From: Kitasatospora sp. NBC_01266
Lineage (GTDB): Bacteria > Actinomycetota > Actinomycetes > Streptomycetales > Streptomycetaceae
Direction: 5' to 3'
Length of the DNA: 64,000 bases
Assembly: GCF_036242395.1 (NCBI RefSeq)
Contig: NZ_CP108458.1
Location: 4,216,001-4,280,000 of the forward strand
Part shown: positions 53,588 to 62,252 of the stretch, one piece after another
Layout: every line of letters begins with the position of its first letter
Numbering within the stretch: position 1 is the stretch's first letter
The notes under the pieces: generated by a model
What the model was told of the DNA's origin: nothing
Database searches by the model: none
Seen by the model: only the letters and a program-made list of their open reading frames with translations
Program-made: the position numbers and the translations under genes

Positions 53588-54775
53588 TCATCGGCCGGCC
53601 GCCTGGCGGGCGAGCCTGCGGCGCTGACGGCGGCTCAGCTCACCCGGCCGCCGGCCGCCGATCAACCGGGCGGTGACGAAGAGGACCAGCACCAGCACCA
53701 TCAGCGTCAGCGCGGCCGCGAAGCCGCGGGAGACCATCTCCGGGTAGGGCTGGCGGACGTAGTCCCAGATGTAGAGCGGGAGGCTGACCTGGTGGCCGGA
53801 GAACGGGTCGTCGTTCATCGCCGAGGTGAAGCCGGCCGTCAGCAGCACCGGCGAGGTCTCGCCGATCCCGCGCGCCATGCCGAGGATCACGGCGGTGGCC
53901 AGGCCCGGCCGGGCGGTGGGCAGCACCACGTTCCACACCGTGCGCCACTGGCTGCCGCCGAGCGCGTAGGAGGCCTCCCGCAGGGTGCCGGGAACCAGCC
54001 GGATCACCACCTCGGCGGCCCGGGTGACGATCGGCATCATCATCACGGTGAGCGCGAGCGAGGCCGCGAAGCCGCTCGCTCCCATGCCGAGGGTCAGGAT
54101 CACCACGCCGAGCACGAACAGCCCGGCGACGATGGACGGCAGCGCGGTCATCGCCTCGACGATGGTGCGCACCGGGCGGGCCGTGCGGCCGCCGACCTCG
54201 GACATGAAGACCGCCGCCGCCAGGCCCAGCGGCACCGCGAAGAGCGTGGCCAGACCGATCTGTTCGAGCGAGCCGACCACCGCGTGCAGCGCGCCGCCCG
54301 AGGTGATCGGCGAGGTCGCGGAGGTCCTGAGCATGGTCTGGGTGAAGAAGTTGGCGTGCTGCGCGGCCTGCAGGCCGCGCAGTGTCAGGAAGCCGAGCTG
54401 CTCGACGATCAGCACGGCCAGCAGCAGCCCGGCGCTCCAGGCGACCAGGGTGACGAGCCGCTCGCGGACCACCGGCCGCGGCCACTGGAAGGCACCGAGC
54501 AGGTAGCTGAAGCCGAGGAAGAGCAGGTACCAGGCGCCGAGGAAGCCCTGGGCGCCGCTGAGCGGCAGCAGCCGTTCGTAGAGCAGCCAGTCGAGCGCGA
54601 GCGAGCCCGCAAGGGCGGCGAACAGCGTGCCGACCTCGGCTCGGGTGACGCCGCCGAGCCGGCGGCGGCGCTCGGGAGCCTGCGCCGGGGGCGCCGGGGC
54701 GGGCGGCGCCGAACTCCCGGTCAGCTGGACGGTGGTCACGGTGGTGTCCCCTTCGGGTCCGGCGGGCTGGGTCAT
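53588..54775 (-). CDS. pstA: PstA-like permease
   Basis: A 395-residue permease. It has a long N-terminal extension with four helices (LFAALAGSLALDWLLYERLL and others), then a standard PstA domain with ATLFAVPLGLAAAVFMSEVG, MTALPSIVAGLFVLGVVILT and ALGGSQWRTVWNVVLPTARPG (EAA loop). PstA proteins are normally 280-300 residues, so the first 110 residues are extra. The ATG at 54775 is the last in a chain of ATGA-linked mini-ORFs (54772-54835). Confidence 0.9.
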   Translation of the reverse strand: MTQPAGPEGDTTVTTVQLTGSSAPPAPAPPAQAPERRRRLGGVTRAEVGTLFAALAGSLALDWLLYERLLPLSGAQGFLGAWYLLFLGFSYLLGAFQWPRPVVRERLVTLVAWSAGLLLAVLIVEQLGFLTLRGLQAAQHANFFTQTMLRTSATSPITSGGALHAVVGSLEQIGLATLFAVPLGLAAAVFMSEVGGRTARPVRTIVEAMTALPSIVAGLFVLGVVILTLGMGASGFAASLALTVMMMPIVTRAAEVVIRLVPGTLREASYALGGSQWRTVWNVVLPTARPGLATAVILGMARGIGETSPVLLTAGFTSAMNDDPFSGHQVSLPLYIWDYVRQPYPEMVSRGFAAALTLMVLVLVLFVTARLIGGRRPGELSRRQRRRLARQAAGR

Positions 54776-54837
54776 CGGGTGCTCTGGTTCATCGAGCGCT
54801 CAGGTTCATCGCGTGGTCCGGTTCATCGCGTTCATCG
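54769..54837 (-). repeat. 17-bp tandem repeats before pstA
   Basis: GGTTCATCG (or GGGTCATCG) begins at 54769, 54786, 54803 and 54820, an exact 17-bp period, with a fifth partial copy at 54829. On the minus strand each copy reads CGATGAACC and carries an ATGA. Confidence 0.85.
54772..54835 (-). CDS. Chain of three mini-ORFs leading into pstA
   Basis: Minus strand: MNAMNRTTR (54806-54835), MNLSAR (54789-54809) and MNQSTR (54772-54792), each ending in a TGA that overlaps the next ATG; the last overlaps the pstA ATG at 54775. Units of 21 nt less the 4-nt overlap give the 17-bp period. They lie just after the pstC stop at 54841. Whether the peptides matter, or only the ribosome relay does, cannot be told. 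Confidence 0.5.
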
Positions 54838-54840
54838 CGA

Positions 54841-55854
54841 TCAGTCCGCCGTCGCGGCGCCGGACCGGGAGCGGTTGACCACGATGCCCGCCAGCACGTT
54901 GACCACCAGGGTGACCGCGAAGAGCACCAGGCCGGCCGCCATCAGGGCGGAGAGCGAGAGGCCGTTGGACTCGCTGAACTGCAGGGCGATCAGGGAGGAG
55001 ATCGAGTTGGCGCCGTGCTGCAGCAGATGGCTCGCGAAGGTGTAGGTCGGGGAGATGATCAGCGCCACGGCGATCGTCTCGCCCATCGCCCGCCCGAAGC
55101 CCAGCATCACCGCGCCGATGACCCCGCCGCGGCCGAACGGCAGCACGACGGTACGGACCATCCCCCAGCGGGTGCCGCCGAGCGCGTAGGCGCCCTCCCG
55201 CTCGCCCTGGGGAGCCTGCGAGAAGACCTCCCGGCTGAGCGAGGTCATGATCGGCGTGATCATCATCGCCACCACCAGGCCGGCGATGAAGGTGGAGGAG
55301 GTGTAGGAGGTCCCGATGTCGCCCAGCGGCACCCGGAGGAACGGCAGGATGCCGCCCAGGTGCATCGCCATCCAGCGGACCAGGCCGATCATGCGCGGCT
55401 GGAGGAAGAACAGGCCCCACAGGCCGTACACGATGCTGGGGACGGCCGCCATCAGGTCGACCATCGTGATCAGCGCCCGCCGCAGCCGCACCGGCGCGTA
55501 CTCGGCGATGAACAGCGCCGCCGCGAGCGAGACCGGCACCGCGAAGAGCAGCGCGACCAGCGCGATCAGCGCGCCGTCCGGCAGCACGGCCGCGATGCCG
55601 TAGATGCCGGCGGTCGGACTCCAGCGCTGCGTGGTCAGGAAGGACCAGCCGGTGAACCGCAGCGCGTTGGTGCCGCGCCAGAGCAGGAAGAAGGCGATCA
55701 GCCCCATGATCGCGAAGACCGAGTAGCCGGCCATCCGCAGCAGGCCGCGGAAGACCAGGTCGCCCGGGGTGGCGGGCGCCGTGATCACCCGTGGCCGGTC
55801 GGCATCGGGCAGCGGGTCGGGGTGTGCTCGAGGGACGGGCGGTGCGGTGGTCAT
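54841..55854 (-). CDS. pstC: PstC-like permease
   Basis: A 337-residue permease with six to seven helices: YSVFAIMGLIAFFLLWRGTN at the start, LLFAVPVSLAAALFIAEYAP, MVDLMAAVPSIVYGLWGLFF and the EAA loop ALGGTRWGMVRTVVLPFGRGG. It forms a channel with PstA. ATG at 55854, 97 bp downstream of the large PBP-like gene. No phoU gene follows the ABC genes, unlike many pst operons. Confidence 0.92.
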   Translation of the reverse strand: MTTAPPVPRAHPDPLPDADRPRVITAPATPGDLVFRGLLRMAGYSVFAIMGLIAFFLLWRGTNALRFTGWSFLTTQRWSPTAGIYGIAAVLPDGALIALVALLFAVPVSLAAALFIAEYAPVRLRRALITMVDLMAAVPSIVYGLWGLFFLQPRMIGLVRWMAMHLGGILPFLRVPLGDIGTSYTSSTFIAGLVVAMMITPIMTSLSREVFSQAPQGEREGAYALGGTRWGMVRTVVLPFGRGGVIGAVMLGFGRAMGETIAVALIISPTYTFASHLLQHGANSISSLIALQFSESNGLSLSALMAAGLVLFAVTLVVNVLAGIVVNRSRSGAATAD

Positions 55855-55951
55855 GGCAGGTCTGCTCCCCGGCTCCGATGGTGGTGGGTGGTCCTCGGGC
55901 CGGCCGGCCGGACCCCGGGACGGGGGATCCGGCCGGCCGGCTCACACGCAC

Positions 55952-58591
55952 TCAGCGCGCGCCACCGCCAGGACCGCGGCGCAGGCGGGTGACCAGGCGG
56001 GCACCGGCCGCCGTGCCGCTGAACACCAGCGCGGCCGGTCCACCGACCAGCAGCACCGCTCCGATGATCAGCACCACCGGGAGCAGCAGCCGGGCCAGGC
56101 CGGCCCGGTCCGGCGACGGGGTACCGGCGGCCACCGGCACCAGACCGGGAGCGGCGGCCACGGCGGAACCCGCGGCCGAGGGGGCCGGGCTGCCGGACGG
56201 CGCGGGGGTGGCGTTGGGCGCGGGCGGGTTGGCCGCCGTGTCGCCCCCGGTACCGCCGGCGCCGCTGGTGCCGCCGGAGGCCGACTGGCCGCTGCCGGAG
56301 CCGGAGTTGGCGGCGGAGCTGTCGTCCGCCGCCGAACCGCCTGCCGCGGAGTTCAGCGCGGCGGCCTGCGCCGTCGGCGACGGGCTGCCCGTCGGGCTGG
56401 GCGTCGGGGACGGGGCGGGCGGCTGCTGGTTGCCGGGCAGCGTGCCGTCCTGGACCGAGACGTGCTGGAGGGCGTCCTGCGCCGAGCCGAGTTGATTCTG
56501 CGTCAGATCGACGAATCCAGGGCCGAGTTGGCCGGGGGCGCGGCCGTAGAGCTGGCCGCCGCCGGGGTCGGTGACCTGCTGGAAGAAGGTGGAGACGGCC
56601 GTGGCCTTGACCGGCGCGAGTCCGGCGGTGGGCAGCATCGCGTACTGCACCATGGCCAGCGGGTAGGCGTTCGGGTCGCGGGAGTAGGCGGTGTCGGGCA
56701 CTCCGTAGGGCAGCGACTGGGTGTTGGTGGCGGCGCTCAGCGACATGTCGTTCACCGCGGCCTGCACGGTGCCGATCGTCGGCGTCACGAACGACCCGGC
56801 CGGGTTGACGAGTTGGGCCTCCGGCAGGCTGTAGGACTGGGCGTCACCGCTGTCGATGATCCCGATCAGCACGCGCTGGCCGGGGAACAGCGCCGGGCAG
56901 CCCTCGTTGATGCCGTTGGCGTCGGCCAGCCACTCCTGGCAGCTCGAGGTGTTCTGCAGCAGCATCCGGACCGAGCTGTCCAGCCCGTTGATCACCGGGT
57001 TCCACTCGAAGCGCTTCTGGAAGGTGGACTTCTTGTCGCTGCGGATGATGCCGGTGGAGTCCTGCGGGGTGAGCAGATTGGTCGGGTAGCCGGGGTAGGA
57101 GGGCCGCTCGTAGTAGGGGTCGACGTGCATGCCCCACGGGTCCGGCGCGCCCTGCAGGAAGGCGGCGGCGTCGGGGTCACCGGCGATCCACGAAGTCAGC
57201 TGCTGGATCATGTCGGTGGCGTTGCCCGCCACCACCGGGAGGCTGTCCGGGTTCGAGTCGTCACAGGTCGGCCACTGCGCCGGGGCGATCAGCGAGGGCG
57301 GGTTGAGCGCGAGGAACTCGGGGTCCTCGAAGATGCACCGCGGGTTCCCGGTCACCGAGGCCGGCTGGCTGCCCGCCGGGGCCTGCGCGTACGACTGGGT
57401 CAACTCCTTGGCGAGCAGCCGGGGGTTGAGCCGCATCTGGGTGATCTGCTGACCTGTCTTCGGGTCGTCCACCAGGAAGACCACCGAGACGGCGGAGTTC
57501 GCCAGCGGAACGTAGACGTAGGGCCGTGGCGCGGTGGCGGCGGTGTCCGGATCGGAGGTGAGCGCGACGTCGGCCCCGCTGCCGTTCAGGAACGACTGGC
57601 GGGCCTGCGGCTCGCCCTGCGAGGTGTAGCCGGCGTAGATCGGCGCGGCACCCAGGCAGGCACCCGCGCGCCACTGCTGGACGGCCCGCTCGGCCATCGG
57701 CAGGCCGGCCATGCTGAAGGTGGTGTTCCCGGACGCGCAACTGGCGGCGGTCGGCGCGAAGTTCAGCGGCACGACGGTCCGGTTCGCCCAGGCGCAGCCC
57801 TCGCCCGAGGCGTAGCCGGCGCGGTAGCTGGTGTGGACCATGACCGCGTCGACCGAGGTGGCGATGGACGGGGTGCGGTCGTAGGTGTGCACCTCGCAGT
57901 GCAGCGTGCCGGGCGGGTCGTGCTTCAGGAAGGCGGTGTAACCCATGCTGTCCCCGCCGTAGTTCGGCTCCACCACGATCGAGCACTGGTGGGTGGCGTC
58001 GCAACCGAGCGAAGGACTCTGATCCCCGGTCCAGGTCTCGATGTTGGCCGATCCGGTGCCGTCCGCGGCGGTCGTCGCGATCGCCATGTTCGACGGGAGG
58101 TCGGGCGTCGTGGTCCCCACCGCCGGCTGCTTCTGCAGGAAGCCGTTCGAGGGGTCGGCGCCGTAGAGGGTGGACCCGTAGCAGTCGGTCACCTGCGGAT
58201 CGGCGCCCCGGCACTCGTAGACGCGGACCGCGTAGTAGACCGAGGTGCTCTTCGGCGTCACCACGGTCGCCGGCGCACCGCCGTTCTGGATGCTGGGGGT
58301 GAACCCCTTCCAGGAGACGTGGACGACCTGGTCGGTCAGGTTGGTGGTGGGCGTCACCGTGACGCTGCCGTCCGGCCCGTAGCCGCCGGTGGCACCGGTG
58401 CTCCCGGACGGAATCCAGACCGGCGGCCCCTGCTCGGTGAGCGCCCCCGAGTCCGCGTGCGCCTGCTGGACGGTGCCGACGCTGATCGGCAGCACCGCGA
58501 GCAGGGCGACGACCGCCCAGGCCACGGTGGCGGACAGCCACGCTCTGGCCCACCAGCCGAGCCCTCTCGGACCTCGGTCACGGACTTTCAT
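55952..58591 (-). CDS. Very large secreted PBP-like protein with C-terminal anchor
   Basis: An 879-residue exported protein. Signal/anchor helix at about 12-40 (AWLSATVAWAVVALLAVLPI). A N-terminal beta-rich domain (about 60-240) has several cysteine pairs (YECRGADPQVTDCYG, GCDATHQCS). A PstS-like domain follows (ARQSFLNGSGADVALTSDP, YVYVPLANSAVSVVFLVDD, MRLNPRLLAKELTQSY) with another unassigned region to about 720, then a Ser/Pro/Gly/Ala spacer and a helix (LLPVVLIIGAVLLVGGPAAL). PstS is about 370 residues, so this is far outside the normal size. GGAGG sets the ATG at 58591. Confidence 0.8.
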   Translation of the reverse strand: MKVRDRGPRGLGWWARAWLSATVAWAVVALLAVLPISVGTVQQAHADSGALTEQGPPVWIPSGSTGATGGYGPDGSVTVTPTTNLTDQVVHVSWKGFTPSIQNGGAPATVVTPKSTSVYYAVRVYECRGADPQVTDCYGSTLYGADPSNGFLQKQPAVGTTTPDLPSNMAIATTAADGTGSANIETWTGDQSPSLGCDATHQCSIVVEPNYGGDSMGYTAFLKHDPPGTLHCEVHTYDRTPSIATSVDAVMVHTSYRAGYASGEGCAWANRTVVPLNFAPTAASCASGNTTFSMAGLPMAERAVQQWRAGACLGAAPIYAGYTSQGEPQARQSFLNGSGADVALTSDPDTAATAPRPYVYVPLANSAVSVVFLVDDPKTGQQITQMRLNPRLLAKELTQSYAQAPAGSQPASVTGNPRCIFEDPEFLALNPPSLIAPAQWPTCDDSNPDSLPVVAGNATDMIQQLTSWIAGDPDAAAFLQGAPDPWGMHVDPYYERPSYPGYPTNLLTPQDSTGIIRSDKKSTFQKRFEWNPVINGLDSSVRMLLQNTSSCQEWLADANGINEGCPALFPGQRVLIGIIDSGDAQSYSLPEAQLVNPAGSFVTPTIGTVQAAVNDMSLSAATNTQSLPYGVPDTAYSRDPNAYPLAMVQYAMLPTAGLAPVKATAVSTFFQQVTDPGGGQLYGRAPGQLGPGFVDLTQNQLGSAQDALQHVSVQDGTLPGNQQPPAPSPTPSPTGSPSPTAQAAALNSAAGGSAADDSSAANSGSGSGQSASGGTSGAGGTGGDTAANPPAPNATPAPSGSPAPSAAGSAVAAAPGLVPVAAGTPSPDRAGLARLLLPVVLIIGAVLLVGGPAALVFSGTAAGARLVTRLRRGPGGGAR

Positions 58592-58644
58592 CAGGGATAC
58601 CTCCGGCAGTGCAAGGTGCGGGCGTGCGATGGCTACGGGCATGC

Positions 58645-58676
58645 GAATGGACCCACGGCTTCCCGTGGGCCCATTC
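58645..58676. terminator. Hairpin upstream of the large PBP-like gene
   Basis: A 14-bp stem with one internal mismatch and a CTTC loop (GAATGG-A-CCCACGG paired with its complement). It lies 54 bp upstream of the ATG at 58591, in the gap to the small secreted gene, so it could attenuate the genes downstream. Confidence 0.5.
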
Positions 58677-58779
58677 GTCCATGACCACATGACACTTGAT
58701 GACCGGTCAGGTGTACGAGGCCCCAACTGGGCCCCGATGGCAGGGGTATGCGCCCGGCCGGCGACCCGCCACACGTGCC

Positions 58780-58810
58780 GACGGGCCCACGCGCAGCGCG
58801 TGGGCCCGTC
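58780..58810. terminator. Hairpin after the small secreted-protein gene
   Basis: A 14-bp perfect stem (GACGGGCCCACGCG with its complement) and CAG loop, 28 bp past the stop of the gene at 58838 on the minus strand. Confidence 0.7.
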
Positions 58811-58837
58811 GAACCAGCCGTAACCGTGCGGGATATG

Positions 58838-59437
58838 TCAGCTGCCGGCGGTGAACGTCAGCGTGCCGGCACCGGCGTGCTGGCGACCCGCGAAGAAGGT
58901 GGTGCCGAGGGCGTTGTCCACGAACGCCGCACCCGACGCGTCGACCTCCAGGTCGCTGGAGGTCAGGGTCTGGGTGGTGCCGGTGCCGCTGATCACCGGC
59001 TTGGCCGGGTCGAGCAGCTTGACCGCGGTGGTCTGCCCCAGCGGCACGCCGGTGAGCGCCCACTTCGAGGCGTCGAAGGTCAGGTTGTTGAAGATCACGG
59101 TCTGGCCGTTGGTCACGTTGACCAGCAGCAGCCCGCCGCCGAGCTGCGCGGCTCCGTAGAAGCCGGACAGGTGCACCGCACCGCCGGTGACCGGGAAGGT
59201 GGCCGACAGACCGGTGGTGGTGCTGAAGCCCGGGGTCGCGTTCGGCAGCGCGATCGCCACGATGCCGTTCGAGAGCGAGTTCTGCAGGAAGGTGCTGTCC
59301 TCCTGGACCACCAGGCTGCCGGACGGGGCGGTGGCGGCGGGCGTGGTGTCGGCCAGTGCGCTGTCGCTCAGGCCGGTGACCGCGAGGGCGGCGGCGATGG
59401 CGACGGTGGCGGCGATTCTGGTGCTGATCCGGCGCAT
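58838..59437 (-). CDS. Small secreted beta-rich protein of unknown function
   Basis: A 199-residue protein with a Sec signal (1-29, MRRISTRIAATVAIAAALAV) and a mature part of about 170 residues rich in Gly, Thr, Ser and Val, suggesting an all-beta fold. No cysteines and no anchor. Segments such as TGGAVHLSGFYGAAQLGGG and VFNNLTFDASKWALTG-like strands recall HtaA-type or choice-of-anchor modules, but I do not assign one. It sits between two PBP-like genes, with a hairpin on both sides. ATG at 59437. Confidence 0.75.
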   Translation of the reverse strand: MRRISTRIAATVAIAAALAVTGLSDSALADTTPAATAPSGSLVVQEDSTFLQNSLSNGIVAIALPNATPGFSTTTGLSATFPVTGGAVHLSGFYGAAQLGGGLLLVNVTNGQTVIFNNLTFDASKWALTGVPLGQTTAVKLLDPAKPVISGTGTTQTLTSSDLEVDASGAAFVDNALGTTFFAGRQHAGAGTLTFTAGS

Positions 59438-59478
59438 GGTGGTGATCTCCTTCGTGCACGGCGGTGGGCTGGGAGCGG

Positions 59479-59512
59479 CCCGACGGCCAGGGAGGATCCC
59501 CTGGCCGTCGGG
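59479..59512. terminator. Hairpin terminator after the PstS-like gene
   Basis: A 14-bp perfect stem (CCCGACGGCCAGGG and its complement) with loop AGGATC, 105 bp past the stop at 59617. It separates this gene from the small secreted gene downstream. Confidence 0.7.
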
Positions 59513-59616
59513 TGTGCTGCGGGTCCTGCTGGGTGTGACCGGGCGGTGCTGTGCTGTGCTGCGTCGTGCGGTGCTACCGCGCTGGGCTACCGCGCGGCGC
59601 GGTGGGGCGAGTTGGA

Positions 59617-60675
59617 TCAGGAGTGGACGACGGCGCCGCAGGCGAAGGGCGGCAGCGCGGCGAAGCCGTAGCTCGCGATGTCGGCGGCGGCGGTGGTGCT
59701 GTTGCAGATCCAGCCGCTGGCGCCGAAGATGTTCTGCAGCGCGGTGGACTGGGTGCCGGTGCCGTTGAACTCGGCGTCACGGACCACGTTGTAGACCGTG
59801 CGGCCGTAGTTGGTGCCGGTGAAGGCCGGGTTCAGGGCGCTGCTGGCGATCGGGTTGATGCCGTCGATGTTGCGCAGGGTCAGGTAGCCGGGGGCGTCGG
59901 TCGTGGTGGTGTGGCCACCGACGGTCTGGCCGATGTAGTGCGCGGCGGAGTACGGGTAGATCACGTTCGGGTTGTTGAAGACCGAGTCCGTGCCCTCGTT
60001 CTCCTCCGGGGTGTAGGCCTGCACGCAGCTGCCGGGGGCAACCGTGGTGCCGCCGCCGATCGCCTGCAGGAAGAAGGCCCGGGTGCCGGAGTTGGACTGC
60101 GGGAGGTAGGCCTGGATGGCGGCGTTCGGGCCGGTGTAGCCGGAGACGTCGGTGATCTGGTTCCAGTTGGTGATCGAGCAGGTGTAGATGCCCTTGAGGT
60201 CGGCCGTGCTCAGGTTGGCCGGCGCCACGCCCGTGGCGTTGCCCGCCCAGGAGACACCGTCCTGCGCGAAGGCCACGAAGTCGTCGGTGCTCGGGTCGGT
60301 GCTCTGCGGACCGCGCGAGGAGCGGGCGAAGTCCACGGTGGTCTTGGTGTTGTTGTTCAGCGCGGAGATGCCGCCGCCGGAGCCGTTCGGGCGGGCGATG
60401 GTGCTCGCACCGGTCTTCGGCGTGATGTTGCCGGCCGGGGTGGCGTCCCAGCTGTAGAGGCGCGGCGAGGTGGTGTCGCCGGCAGCGGTCAGCGAGGCGT
60501 TGTAGTCGGTCGAGAACTGGTTCAGCACGGCCTGGATGGTGTCCGAGCCGGTGCCCACGATGTCCTGGGCGGCCGGGGTCACGGTCGGGTCGGCGGTGGC
60601 CTGGCCGGCGGCGACGGTGGCCAGCGAGGCGGCGATCGCGACGCTCGCGAACAGCTTGGCGGCGGTGTGACGCAT
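59617..60675 (-). CDS. PstS-like secreted substrate-binding protein
   Basis: A 352-residue exported protein of ordinary PBP size. Signal peptide 1-28 without a lipobox cysteine. Motifs: DIVGTGSDTIQAVLNQF (residues about 38-54), NGSGGGISALNN, TVDFARSSRGP, LKGIYTCSITNWNQI and SNSGTRAFFLQAIGGG. The GTGSDTIQ motif is used by a group of actinomycete PBP-like proteins distinct from canonical PstS (GAGSSF). It lacks any membrane anchor, so it may be released or held by partners. ATG at 60675. First gene of the Pst-like cluster. Confidence 0.85.
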   Translation of the reverse strand: MRHTAAKLFASVAIAASLATVAAGQATADPTVTPAAQDIVGTGSDTIQAVLNQFSTDYNASLTAAGDTTSPRLYSWDATPAGNITPKTGASTIARPNGSGGGISALNNNTKTTVDFARSSRGPQSTDPSTDDFVAFAQDGVSWAGNATGVAPANLSTADLKGIYTCSITNWNQITDVSGYTGPNAAIQAYLPQSNSGTRAFFLQAIGGGTTVAPGSCVQAYTPEENEGTDSVFNNPNVIYPYSAAHYIGQTVGGHTTTTDAPGYLTLRNIDGINPIASSALNPAFTGTNYGRTVYNVVRDAEFNGTGTQSTALQNIFGASGWICNSTTAAADIASYGFAALPPFACGAVVHS

Positions 60676-61018
60676 GGTGCTTTCCTCCGGTGGGAGAGGC
60701 AGGCATGACGTTTCCGGGTGCGGGGTCGAACCCGGTTGCCCGGGGCCGTTGTTGCGTCGGCCCGTCCTGGCGGGACTGATCCTGTCCAGTCGGCGGCGGC
60801 GCCGGAAGCTCCCTTCTCATCTGCTCGAGTACCGGTGAACTTTCGGGATTTGTCGACATGAAGGTTTAGTCGCAGGCCCGAATCAGTGGTTCGTGGGCTG
60901 TCACGTCAACCCCTGCGGACCCCGCGCTGCCTGACGTTCTTCTCGCGGTGGCGATTCGGGTCGGATCCGGCAACCTGCACGCCACCGGATCATCGCCGCC
61001 GTTCACCCGGGCCGGCGA
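60676..61018. other. Intergenic region upstream of the PstS-like gene
   Basis: 343 bp with no supportable gene. It includes one GTTCACC half-box on the minus strand (60834-60840); a PHO box would need repeats of it at 11-nt spacing, which I do not see. Confidence 0.5.
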
Positions 61019-61456
61019 TCACCACGGCCAGCGGCCCTCGCCGCCGGCGCCGCTGGTACCGCTGGTACCGCCGGCGCCGCGCAACTCGCGTTCCAGCGCG
61101 TTGAGTCCGCTGCGGAAGCCCTCGACGCCCTGCCGGCACTGGTCGCGTCGCAGGTAGCCGCGCGCACTGCGGGCGACGGGTTCCCCGGCGGCGGGATCCG
61201 GGCGGGTGGTGCGGGGCGGCAGATAGGCCGACCAGCACCAGGCACGCGCCTGGTCCTGCACGAAGGCATACCGCAGCGAGGCCCGCTCGATGAGCAACTC
61301 GCGCAGTGCCGTGACGAGTTCCGACTCGGAGCGGTAGAGCCGTGCGGAGACGGCGAGTTGGCGGCCGTTGCCGGCGGCAAGCGACCAGCCGACCAGTCGG
61401 CTCGCGCTCTGCACGGCGAGCAGGCGGGGGCCGCGTACAGCGGGGCGTTCAGGCAT
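61019..61456 (-). CDS. Small protein of unknown function, NGR-type domain copy 2
   Basis: A 145-residue protein. RLVGWSLAAGNGRQLAVSAR followed by YRSESELVTALRELL matches the pattern NGR-hydrophobic-S-x-x-Y-x-S of its upstream neighbour and of DUF1508-like small domains. The C-terminus has a Gly/Thr-rich tail. Its ATG at 61456 overlaps the stop of the gene before it by 8 bp. The role is not known; I regard it as a divergent duplicate. Confidence 0.6.
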   Translation of the reverse strand: MPERPAVRGPRLLAVQSASRLVGWSLAAGNGRQLAVSARLYRSESELVTALRELLIERASLRYAFVQDQARAWCWSAYLPPRTTRPDPAAGEPVARSARGYLRRDQCRQGVEGFRSGLNALERELRGAGGTSGTSGAGGEGRWPW

Positions 61457-61982
61457 CGCCGCCGGATCTCATCGGCGGCAGCGGCACGGCGGGTTCGGCG
61501 GGAACGGCAGGCACTGCGGGCACTGCGGATTCGGGCGCGGGTTCGGGTCCGGGTTCGGATTCGGGGGAGCGCTCCCGCAACCCGTCCGGCGGGCCACCCG
61601 GTCGCGGCTGCGCGGCGTCGCCCGCCTGCCGTTCCAGCAGCGCCACGAAGCGCCGGAACGCGTTCTGGCAGGTGGCGTACCGCTCATAGGCCCGGTTCGA
61701 GCGCGCCTCCGGCACCCCGCGCGAGCCGGGCACCACCCAGATCCAGCCGATCCCGTCTCTCACATGAGTGATACGTGCCGTTAACTCGGCCGCGTCCGCA
61801 CGCAGTGCCGCGAACACCCGGCTCGCCTCCTGCGGCGAGTCGTACACCGGGGACGAGACCGCGACGATCCGTCCGTTCGGTGCCTTGAGCTGCCACTGGT
61901 AACGCCCGTTCGCCGCACGCTCGACCTGAAATCCACCCCGGACCGGGTCAGTGCCGACCCGACCCCCGCCTTCTCGGCCCAC
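61449..61982 (-). CDS. Small protein with DUF1508-like NGR domain, copy 1
   Basis: A protein of about 177 residues. ANGRYQWQLKAPNGRIVAVS and VYDSPQEASRVFAALRADA match the DUF1508/YegP repeat (W-x-x-x-NGRxI..S..Y.s...a..gi). A Pro/Glu-rich tail follows (PESEPGPEPAPESAVPAVP). The start is unsure: GTG at 61982 is given, but several GTG codons up to 62072 are open. It precedes the gene at 61019 with an 8-bp overlap. Confidence 0.55.
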   Translation of the reverse strand: MGREGGGRVGTDPVRGGFQVERAANGRYQWQLKAPNGRIVAVSSPVYDSPQEASRVFAALRADAAELTARITHVRDGIGWIWVVPGSRGVPEARSNRAYERYATCQNAFRRFVALLERQAGDAAQPRPGGPPDGLRERSPESEPGPEPAPESAVPAVPAVPAEPAVPLPPMRSGGDA

Positions 61983-62199
61983 CAGGCCCCACCCGCCCCT
62001 GTCCCCGGCGCCACACGGCCCCGAGGATTGCCGGGACACGTGGGCGTCGCGTAGAGATCCCGTGCTCGGCACCCAACCGGCCCAACCGTATGTGTGCAGA
62101 GCTGGGCACAGATAGGGCCGATCATCGTTCGGCAGGTCTATTGGCCGGGAAGTTCTCTCTCGTTAACGTTCAACTAAATGCGCAACTGAGCTTCCTGGC

Positions 62200-62237
62200 A
62201 AGGTGCTCGCCCGGACCCGGGTCCAGGCGAGCACCTT
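62200..62237. terminator. Hairpin terminator after the DUF3224 gene
   Basis: A 12-bp stem (AAGGTGCTCGCC with its complement) encloses a GGACCCGGGTCC palindrome, 16 bp past the stop of the DUF3224 gene on the minus strand. The remaining 61983-62199 stretch holds no gene that I can support. Confidence 0.75.
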
Positions 62238-62252
62238 GCTTCTGACGTTCCG

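Noticed and set aside
60834..60840. PHO box (PhoP site) upstream of the PstS-like gene
   Set aside because: Only one GTTCACC unit; direct repeats at 11-nt spacing are absent, and the other GTTCACCC at 61001 is distant and lies at the end of another gene.
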